NCBI RefSeq assembly: GCF_001613425.1
Contig: NZ_BDCI01000039.1
Coordinates: 101,776 to 165,775 of the forward strand
DNA length: 64,000 nucleotides
Direction: 5' to 3'
DNA from: Nocardia vulneris
Lineage (GTDB): Bacteria > Actinomycetota > Actinomycetes > Mycobacteriales > Mycobacteriaceae
This document shows, one piece after another, positions 35,332-42,041 of this stretch (position 1 is the stretch's first letter; every line of letters begins with the position of its first letter). Position numbers and translations under genes: made by a program. Under the pieces are notes generated by a model. The model made no database searches. It saw nothing but the letters and a program-made list of their open reading frames with translations, and had not been told where the DNA came from.

Positions 35332-37107
35332 ATGACCCAGATGGAAGGCAAGGCGCCCGCTTCTGAGACACCTGGGCAGAGCCCCGTCATCGAGACACTG
35401 TCCCAGCTGCGCCTGCGCGAACTGCTCGCCGAGGTCCAGGAACGCATCGCCCAGATAGTGGGCGTGCGCGACCAGATGGACCGGCTGATCGAGGCGATGC
35501 TGGTGGTCACCGCAGGCCTGGACCTCGACAACACCCTGCGCACCATCGTGCACACCGCCATCGAACTCGTCGACGCCGGCTACGGCGCACTCGGCGTCCG
35601 CGAAACCGACAGGGACAGCCTGCAACTCGCCGAATTCGTCTACGAAGGCATCGACGACCGCACCCGGGTACTGATCGGCGACCTCCCGCGCGGACACGGT
35701 GTGCTCGGCGTACTCATCGAAGAACCCAAACCCATACGGCTGACCGATCTTTCGACCCACCCCGCCTCGGTGGGCTTCCCCGAACATCATCCGCCGATGC
35801 ACACCTTCCTCGGCGTGCCGGTCAAGGTACGCGACGAAGTATTCGGCAACCTCTACCTCACCGAAAAAGCGGGCGGCCAAGAATTCACCGAGGACGACGA
35901 GGTCATCGTCCAAGCCCTCGCCGCGGCAGCCGGCACCGCCATCGCCAACGCGCGCCTCTACGAGCAGTCCCGCATCCGCCAGCAATGGCTCGAGGCTACC
36001 CAGGATGTGGCCACCCAACTGCTCGGCGGCGGCGACCCGGGCGAGGTACTGGAGTTGGTCGCCGACCGAGCGCTGGAGCTCACCCAATCCGCGACCGCGT
36101 TTCTCGCCCTCCCCGACGACCCCGACATCCCACACGACGAGGTCGGTGAACTCGTCGTCGTCGCCGCTGCGGGCAACGGGTCGAACAAACTCCATGGACA
36201 GCGAATTCCGGTGTCGGAGTCGCATTCCGGCATCGCGTTCCGGTCCGGTGAGGTGGTCGCCACCGATCAGCTGATGTATCGGCCGCTGCTGGAATTCGCC
36301 ACCGACTTCGGTCCCGCGCTGGTGCTCCCGCTGCGCGCCGAGAACACCGTCATCGGGGTGCTGGTCACGCTCCGGCCCGCGGAATCGCAACCCCTTGACG
36401 CCGCCGGGCAGGCGATGATGGCTGCGTTCTCCGATCAAGCCGCGTTGGCGCTGCAATTGGCGGCCACGCAACGACGCATGCGCGAACTCGACGTGCTCTC
36501 CGATCGCGACCGCATCGCCCGCGATCTGCACGATCACGTCATCCAGCGACTCTTCGCGGTCGGGCTGTCACTACAGAGCACGGCGCAGCGGGCCCGCACG
36601 CCCGAGGTCAAGACCAGGCTCACCGAGACCATCCAAGACATCCAGTCCATCGTGCAGGAGATCCGGCACTCGATCTTCGACCTGCACAGCAGCACCAGCG
36701 CGGATGCGCCGACCCTGCGCAAGAAACTGCATTCGATCATTGCCGAGATGACCGAGGACAGTGGATTGCGCACGACGATACGGCTCGCCGGACCGGTGTC
36801 GGTGCTGGCACCGCCGCTGTCCGAGCACGTCGAAGCGGTGCTGCGCGAAGCCGTCAGCAACGTGGTGCGGCATGCGGCGGCGACCACGGTATCGATCAAT
36901 CTCGCGGTCCGCGACGACGTCACCATCGAGATCACCGACGATGGCGACGGCCTGCCCGAGGAACTGTCCCGCATGAGCGGGTTGAACAATCTCGCGACCC
37001 GCGCCGAGCAAGCCGGCGGTCGCTTCGACATCGAACGGGGTACCGATCGCGGGACGACCCTGCGCTGGTCCGCGCCACTGCCGGTGCAGCCCCCACGGGG
37101 AGCCTGA
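35332..37107 (+). CDS. dosS: DosS/DosT-type heme sensor histidine kinase
   Basis: 591 residues, cytosolic: GAF-A (~60-205), GAF-B (~230-380), HisKA_3 dimerisation domain (~388-460) and HATPase_c (~495-585). GAF-A has 'GFPEHHPPMHTFLGVPVKVR'; by alignment with M. tuberculosis DosS, His153 is the axial heme ligand (His149 there). The phosphorylated His is His400 in 'RIARDLHDHVIQRLFAVGL', with N-box 'EAVSNVVRHA' and G-box 'DDGDGLP'. It should sense O2, NO and CO through heme and phosphorylate DosR. Which state (redox or gas-type) it prefers cannot be read from sequence. Confidence 0.95.
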   Translation: MTQMEGKAPASETPGQSPVIETLSQLRLRELLAEVQERIAQIVGVRDQMDRLIEAMLVVTAGLDLDNTLRTIVHTAIELVDAGYGALGVRETDRDSLQLAEFVYEGIDDRTRVLIGDLPRGHGVLGVLIEEPKPIRLTDLSTHPASVGFPEHHPPMHTFLGVPVKVRDEVFGNLYLTEKAGGQEFTEDDEVIVQALAAAAGTAIANARLYEQSRIRQQWLEATQDVATQLLGGGDPGEVLELVADRALELTQSATAFLALPDDPDIPHDEVGELVVVAAAGNGSNKLHGQRIPVSESHSGIAFRSGEVVATDQLMYRPLLEFATDFGPALVLPLRAENTVIGVLVTLRPAESQPLDAAGQAMMAAFSDQAALALQLAATQRRMRELDVLSDRDRIARDLHDHVIQRLFAVGLSLQSTAQRARTPEVKTRLTETIQDIQSIVQEIRHSIFDLHSSTSADAPTLRKKLHSIIAEMTEDSGLRTTIRLAGPVSVLAPPLSEHVEAVLREAVSNVVRHAAATTVSINLAVRDDVTIEITDDGDGLPEELSRMSGLNNLATRAEQAGGRFDIERGTDRGTTLRWSAPLPVQPPRGA

Positions 37108-37124
37108 CCAAGAGCGATATCTGC

Positions 37125-37159
37125 GGCCTTTGGACCCGCATAGTCGGGACCAACGACAG
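37125..37159 (+). promoter_or_regulatory. Tandem DosR-like boxes upstream of USP pair
   Basis: GGCCTTTGGACCCG (37125-37138) and GGGACCAACGACAG (37146-37159) sit 21 bases apart just after dosS, 70 bases before ATG 37229. The second box is identical over 14 bases to 8776-8789, and the CTAACCTACGGGTACC segment near 37183-37198 resembles CTAACGTACAAGTACC near 8813-8828, suggesting a conserved -10 region. Confidence 0.65.
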
Positions 37160-37228
37160 ACGTGTCGACCCACGTCGGATTCCTAACCTACGGGTACCAG
37201 AAATACGGGACCCGAAGGGAATCCGCTC

Positions 37229-38146
37229 ATGTCCACCTCCCCCACCCACGACCCACGGCGATCGGCCACCGCCGCCGTGGTCGTCGGCGTCGATGGTTCC
37301 GAAGCGTCCGATCTCGCCGTCCGCTGGGCCGCCGAGACGGCCTCTCGACACAACCGGCGGCTGCATATCGCACACGGCCTCGATCTGGCGTCGTCAGCGG
37401 AGTTGCTCGGGATCTACAACACGATGGTGCCCGCTGTGGTCGACAGAATCCGTCGGCACGGTATCGATCTCGTAGTGTCCGCCCGTAGCCTGGCCCACCA
37501 GATCGATCCGTCGCTGGATGTGGAAACCGAAGTCTCCGAGGCTAATCCGGCACGCCTGCTGATCCGTCACTCGAGCAGCGCGTACCTTGTCGCACTCGGC
37601 ACCTCCGGCAATCGCACTGCGCTCGGGTATCTCGGTTCTACGCTGACCGCAGTAGTCGACCACGGTCAGGGCAGCATCGTGGTCGTCCGCGATACCGGCA
37701 CCGAACAGCAGACGCGCCGGGTCGGCCCCGTGGTCGTCGGCCTCGACGGCACCGCGTACAGCGAGCCCGCCGTCGCAGCGGCGTTCGCCGAAGCGAGTGA
37801 GCGTCGCACTCAATTGGTGGCCGTACACGCCTGGGGTGATCCGTTCTTCGACCGGTTCTCCGAGGTCCCGCATCGGCTCCCCAACAACGGCGTCCAGCTC
37901 GCCGGGCAGGCCGTTATCGGCGCGCAACTCGCCGGCTGGCCGGAAAAGTATCCGGACGTGCAGGTCATCCGCAAGGTGTACCCGTTCGGTCCCCGACGCG
38001 CCTTGATCGACTGGTCCGGCTCCGCCCAACTCGTCGTCGTCGGCAGCCGGGGCCGCGGCGGATTCCGCGGCTTGCTGCTCGGCTCCACCAGCAAGGCCCT
38101 GATCCAGCGCGCGCACTGTCCGGTCATGGTCGTGCGACCGAAGTAG
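37229..38146 (+). CDS. Tandem-domain universal stress protein (type A)
   Basis: 305 residues, two Usp domains. The second-domain ATP loop is 'GSRGRGGFRGLLLGSTSK', the first 'GTSGNRTALGYLGSTLT'. 'HGLDLASSAELLGIYNTM' and the ending 'LIQRAHCPVMVVRPK' place it with the type A paralogues, especially 8858. Ribosome site CCGAAGGGAATC. Followed after 29 bases by a type B gene and preceded by the duplicated promoter module. Confidence 0.93.
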   Translation: MSTSPTHDPRRSATAAVVVGVDGSEASDLAVRWAAETASRHNRRLHIAHGLDLASSAELLGIYNTMVPAVVDRIRRHGIDLVVSARSLAHQIDPSLDVETEVSEANPARLLIRHSSSAYLVALGTSGNRTALGYLGSTLTAVVDHGQGSIVVVRDTGTEQQTRRVGPVVVGLDGTAYSEPAVAAAFAEASERRTQLVAVHAWGDPFFDRFSEVPHRLPNNGVQLAGQAVIGAQLAGWPEKYPDVQVIRKVYPFGPRRALIDWSGSAQLVVVGSRGRGGFRGLLLGSTSKALIQRAHCPVMVVRPK

Positions 38147-38175
38147 ACATTCCTTTTCGAGAAAGACGAAACTCC

Positions 38176-39054
38176 ATGTCCACCAACAGCATCAACCCAC
38201 CCGTGGTAGCCGGCATCGACGGATCCGGCGCGGCCGACGAGGCCTTGCGCTGGGCCGCCGCCGACGCCGTGCACCACAATGCACCGCTGCATATCGTGTT
38301 CGCCGCGGGCGCACGGGCCGACTTCGGGCCCGGGGTCGACTTCCGCCGGATCGACCATGACGAGTACCTCGCCGCCTGCGGCACAACGCTCGCAGCGGCC
38401 CGCCGATTCGCCACGGCGGCAGCCGAAGCCGTCGATGAACTCGTCATCGAAACCCTATTGGTCGAAGCTCCGCCGATCCCCGCTCTCCTGGATTGCTCGA
38501 AGGATGCGCGGCTACTGGTGGTCGGCACACGCGGCGCCGGTGCTTTTCGGCGCGGCCTACTCGGGTCAGTGAGTACCGCACTAGCCCGGCATGCGCACTG
38601 CCCGGTCGCGATCGTGCCCGAGCCCGAAAGGTATTCGGCGCGGCGCGTGCGCGGGCCGGTGGTGGTCGGCGTCGACGGATCGCCGTGTAGCACCCGCGCC
38701 GTCGAGATCGCCTTCGACGAGGCGTTCCGCCGCAACGTGCCGGTCCGCGCCGTACTCACCTGGTCGGAATTCCATCGGTACCTTCCGCATGCCGAGATGC
38801 AGACCGAGGCAACCGCTTTGCTGTCGGAGGCGCTGGCCGGCTATGCCGATCGGTATCCCGACCTCGCGGTGGAACGGATTGTCGCCGAGGGGCAACCAGC
38901 CGAACGACTCCTCGAAGAGGGCGAACAAGCCCAGTTGATCGTGGTCGGCAGCCATGGCCGCGGCGGTTTCGCGGGCATGACCCTAGGCTCGGTCAGCCAG
39001 GCGGTCCTGCACGCGGCCGATTGCCCGGTCATCATCGCGCGCCCGCCGAACTGA
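38176..39054 (+). CDS. Tandem-domain universal stress protein (type B)
   Basis: 292 residues, two Usp domains with 'GTRGAGAFRRGLLGSVST' and 'GSHGRGGFAGMTLGSVSQ'. It opens 'STNSINPPVVAGIDGSGA', like the 9809 protein ('SNNIINPPVLVGTDGSPA'), and ends 'HAADCPVIIARPPN', marking it as that protein's paralogue. Its TGA (39052-39054) and the TGA of the convergent WS/DGAT gene abut to form TGATCA with no intergenic base, so there is no room for a separate terminator between them. Confidence 0.93.
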   Translation: MSTNSINPPVVAGIDGSGAADEALRWAAADAVHHNAPLHIVFAAGARADFGPGVDFRRIDHDEYLAACGTTLAAARRFATAAAEAVDELVIETLLVEAPPIPALLDCSKDARLLVVGTRGAGAFRRGLLGSVSTALARHAHCPVAIVPEPERYSARRVRGPVVVGVDGSPCSTRAVEIAFDEAFRRNVPVRAVLTWSEFHRYLPHAEMQTEATALLSEALAGYADRYPDLAVERIVAEGQPAERLLEEGEQAQLIVVGSHGRGGFAGMTLGSVSQAVLHAADCPVIIARPPN

Positions 39055-40401
39055 TCAGGTCTGCGCGACTTCCCGAGCACGCTGCAGTAGGTGGTCGATG
39101 GCTTCCTCGATACGTGCGGCGAGCAGGGGCAGATCCGGAGTGCTGTCGTAATCGCCGGTGATGCCGAATCGCAGTTGATCGTTGTAGCTCAGAATGGCGA
39201 TACCGGTGCGCACGCGCATCGCGATCGGCACATAGGCCAGGATCTCCAGTACTTCCCGGCCGTAAAGGTACAGTCGACGCCGCGGCCCGGGCACATTCGT
39301 GGCCAAGCCCGAAATACCGCGCTGCGGATATCGGGACACCAAGCGCACAGTCCACGCGATGGAGGCGAATGGCAGCCAGCGGGCCAGGGTGAGAAAGGAG
39401 TTCGCGGCTGCTGCCTCACCGCTCGCCTTGTGTGCACTCATCCGGCTGTGCACCAGAGCCAGTTGCTCGACCGGATCGGCGGACTCGATCGGAAGCAGCG
39501 GCAGCATCGCCGAAACCCGGTTGTCGAGAATGCCTTTCGCGTCCTCCGCGCGCACGGAGACCGGTGTGAGAATCCGCAGCTTGTCCGCTGTCGGTTCCTC
39601 GCCTCGAGCCACCAAGACGGTGCGGAACGCCGCGGCCACGGCGGCCAGGACGACGTCGTTGACCGTGGCGCCGAAGGCCGCGCCGATTTCCCGGACGACG
39701 GGCAGAGTGGTGCGGGCAACGGCGTACCGACGTTGCCGCCCGATCGAACCGTTCAGCGAGGACCCGGCGGCGGGCAACGCAGCCGACAGCACCAACGGCA
39801 CGGCCGCGCGCAGGGTGCGCACCGCGAACCGTGGCGCCGTCACGGGCAGTCGCAACACATTCAGCAGTAGGTGATCCCACGCCGGAGGCTTGTCGACACC
39901 GTTCGGCACGGCGGTCAGCCGCCGGCCGAGCGGGGCATCACAGAGTCGTTCGAACAGCGTGATGCCGGAGATCCCGTCCACCATGCTGTGGTGCGCCTTC
40001 ACGATCATCGCCCACCGATCGCCGGCGAGACGCTCGACGACGATGCACTGCCACAGCGGATGATCCCGATCCAGCCGTTCCTCCATCACCTCGGCGACCA
40101 ATTCGCACAGCGCCGCCTCGTCCGCCGGCTCAGGTAAGGCCAACCACCGAATATGGTGCGCTAGATCGAAATTCGAGTCCGCCACCCACACCGGTGCAGC
40201 GATATCGAACGGTGCGCGGCGCACCTTCTGCTGGAGACGGGCGTCGACGTTCAGTCGCGCCGCCAACTCCGCCACGAGTTCGGCTCTCGTCGGCGGTGAT
40301 CCCGCAAGGATCGCGACGGCGCCGATCCCGACGCTCACATGCCGGTCGCCGTCCTCCAATTCCATGAAACCCGAGTCCAGCGGGCCCAATTCGGACATCA
40401 T
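39055..40401 (-). CDS. WS/DGAT-family acyltransferase
   Basis: 448 residues from ATG 40401 (a second ATG follows at 40398; GGAAAG precedes them). The catalytic 'KAHHSMVDGISGITLF' contains HHxxxDG; 'NDVVLAAVAAAFRTVL' and 'ISGLATNVPGPRRRLYLYG' are the conserved C-terminal blocks. The start region 'PLDSGFMELED' fits the family. It would make triacylglycerol or wax ester storage lipid, a hallmark of mycobacterial dormancy. The frame continues upstream with an Arg-rich extension that is unlikely to be translated. Confidence 0.9.
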   Translation of the reverse strand: MMSELGPLDSGFMELEDGDRHVSVGIGAVAILAGSPPTRAELVAELAARLNVDARLQQKVRRAPFDIAAPVWVADSNFDLAHHIRWLALPEPADEAALCELVAEVMEERLDRDHPLWQCIVVERLAGDRWAMIVKAHHSMVDGISGITLFERLCDAPLGRRLTAVPNGVDKPPAWDHLLLNVLRLPVTAPRFAVRTLRAAVPLVLSAALPAAGSSLNGSIGRQRRYAVARTTLPVVREIGAAFGATVNDVVLAAVAAAFRTVLVARGEEPTADKLRILTPVSVRAEDAKGILDNRVSAMLPLLPIESADPVEQLALVHSRMSAHKASGEAAAANSFLTLARWLPFASIAWTVRLVSRYPQRGISGLATNVPGPRRRLYLYGREVLEILAYVPIAMRVRTGIAILSYNDQLRFGITGDYDSTPDLPLLAARIEEAIDHLLQRAREVAQT

Positions 40402-40546
40402 AGATCTTTCCGTTCCGAGGCTCGGCCTCAGCATTCGACGCCGGTCACGGCGAAGCGCTCCACTACGGCCACGTGCCCACTGGTAGCGACCGCGACGGTC
40501 AGAGTGTCTCCGGTGACCTGGTCGACACTCGTGCACCCGAGATGCT

Positions 40547-40582
40547 GCTGTCCACCGCCCGGGCTGCCCGCCGGTGGACAGC
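40547..40582 (-). terminator. Hairpin after hsp20
   Basis: GCTGTCCACCG (40547-40557) and CGGTGGACAGC (40572-40582) form a perfect 11-base stem around a 14-base loop, 13 bases past the Hsp20 stop on the minus strand. No T-run follows, as is common for terminators in high-GC actinobacteria. Confidence 0.55.
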
Positions 40583-40594
40583 GTCCGCCGTGAT

Positions 40595-41017
40595 CTACTC
40601 TGCCTCTTTGACCTCGACCTTCTTCGCGACTTCCTTGGGTTCACCGAGTGGAATGCTGACGGTGAGGATGCCCTTGGCGTAGCTCGCCTCGATACCGTCT
40701 TCCTCGGCGTTGTGCGGCAGCGTCACGGAGCGATAGAACGATCCGTAGCTGAACTCCGAACGCCCCTTCTCCTCGTGCTTTTCGGTGCGCTCGGCCTTGA
40801 GCGTCAACTGCCGGCCCCGGATCGACACCTCGACGTCCTTGGCCGGATCGATTCCCGGCATCTCCGCGCGCACGACATAGTGCCCGTCCTCGACCGCGTC
40901 CTCGACCCGCAACAGGTGCGAGCCGAAAATCGGTGCCATTCCGGTGGGCGCGAACGAGTTCCACAGATCATTCAGATCAGGCAGCAACGATTCGCGATGG
41001 GCGGGAAGCAGACTCAT
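40595..41017 (-). CDS. hspX: Hsp20/alpha-crystallin small heat-shock protein
   Basis: 140 residues from ATG 41017, with GAGGAGG seven bases upstream. A short N-terminal arm ('MSLLPAHRESLLPDLNDLW') precedes the alpha-crystallin domain (~45-130: 'YVVRAEMPGIDPAKDVEVSI', 'SYGSFYRSVTLP') and ends with the 'KGILTVSIPL' G-x-L motif before a charged tail. It is an ATP-independent holdase that limits protein aggregation. The M. tuberculosis counterpart HspX/Acr (Rv2031c) is the most strongly DosR-induced protein; orthology by name is inferred from family and context. A DosR-like site lies 112 bases upstream. Confidence 0.9.
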   Translation of the reverse strand: MSLLPAHRESLLPDLNDLWNSFAPTGMAPIFGSHLLRVEDAVEDGHYVVRAEMPGIDPAKDVEVSIRGRQLTLKAERTEKHEEKGRSEFSYGSFYRSVTLPHNAEEDGIEASYAKGILTVSIPLGEPKEVAKKVEVKEAE

Positions 41018-41324
41018 GGTTCCTCCTCGATGAAATGTCCTCGGACGCCATCGATTCCACCCGTTCAGGTCGGCAACAGGTAGAGCATCGGGTAACCGGT
41101 GGCACCTACCGTCGTCTGCCACGGAAAAGGACCAAAGCCACTAGAGCATCGGACCGTCTCGGACTCCGATCGGTGAGCACCACCAGCGCAGCCCGTTGCG
41201 CAAAGGACCGTTACTCCACCGCGTGAACAACTTTCGGCTCTTTGACGAAGGATCTGAGCGTCGGAAGCTGGTCCGTGGAATCACTTCGACCCGCGCCGAG
41301 CAAGACACTGAGGAGAACCTGTGA
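41018..41324. promoter_or_regulatory. 307-base divergent intergenic region with DosR-like sites
   Basis: No gene is seen between hsp20 (minus) and the PAP2 gene (plus). It holds GGACCAAAGCC at 41129-41139 (reverse GGCTTTGGTCC, a DosR-like site for hsp20), a weaker AACTTTCGGCTC at about 41229-41240, and the PAP2 ribosome site GAGGAGAACC at about 41311-41320. Short frames here have no ribosome sites and are not called. Confidence 0.45.
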
Positions 41325-41951
41325 ATGGACGCGACAGTAGGGAAACGACGCCAGGCGAATGATGTGTGGCTCGTGCTCGGCGGCTCGGCCCTCACGGCGC
41401 TCTGCGTAGCGGCCACCGCGTGGCCAGTGGCCGCGCAAGCCGACCGCGCCGCTTTTCTCCGTATCAACGCGCTACCCGACCTGCTCGAACCACCACTCTG
41501 GTTCGCTCAATTGACGGGGGTGCTGGTCGCGCCCGCCGTCGTCGCCGCGCTCGCTTTCTACACCGGCAGATCCCGGCTGGCCATCGGCTTGCTGCTGTTG
41601 ATTCCGGCGAAGCTCGTCGTCGAACGCGAGGTGTTGAAAGAGATTGTGTACCAGCCTCGTCCGGGCGCACGGTGGCCGGAGACGATCCTGCGCGATGTGC
41701 CGACACTGGGGGCGGGGTTTCCGTCCGGGCACGCGATCCTCCTGTTCGGCACGGTCGCGTTGCTGGGGCCGTATCTGCGACGCCGCGCCAGGATGACCGT
41801 GCTGTCGATCGCAGTCGTCGCCGCTCTGGCACGGGTCTATCTCGGAGCCCACACACCGCTCGATGTGATCGGCGGCGCGGGTGCCGGTCTTGCCGTGGGC
41901 GGCTCGATCGACCTGGTGCTGGGCGTCCTGGCCAGACGCCGCGACCCGTAG
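41325..41951 (+). CDS. PAP2-family phosphatase
   Basis: 208 residues, about five to six TM helices. The three PAP2 motifs are present: 'KEIVYQPRPGARWP' (K-x6-RP), 'FPSGHAILL' (PSGH) and 'ARVYLGAHTPLDVIG' (R-x5-H-x3-D). It would dephosphorylate a lipid phosphate such as phosphatidic acid or an undecaprenyl/decaprenyl diphosphate at the outer face of the membrane. Phosphatidic-acid phosphatase activity would feed diacylglycerol to the WS/DGAT enzyme encoded nearby; that link is inference. Confidence 0.9.
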   Translation: MDATVGKRRQANDVWLVLGGSALTALCVAATAWPVAAQADRAAFLRINALPDLLEPPLWFAQLTGVLVAPAVVAALAFYTGRSRLAIGLLLLIPAKLVVEREVLKEIVYQPRPGARWPETILRDVPTLGAGFPSGHAILLFGTVALLGPYLRRRARMTVLSIAVVAALARVYLGAHTPLDVIGGAGAGLAVGGSIDLVLGVLARRRDP

Positions 41952-41972
41952 GCCGATGGTCCTCGGCGGGCG

Positions 41973-41984
41973 AGCCGAAGTCCC
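41973..41984 (+). promoter_or_regulatory. DosR-like half-site GCCGAAGTCCCC
   Basis: GCCGAAGTCCCC lies 58-69 bases before ATG 42042 and keeps the strongly conserved GTCCC half of the DosR box. A poorer ATGGTCCTCGG is 18 bases upstream (41955-41965). Confidence 0.4.
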
Positions 41985-42041
41985 CTGTTCGAGCGGTGTT
42001 CCGGCTTGCGACAGTTCAGGACACCGACGAAAGACGAAACG

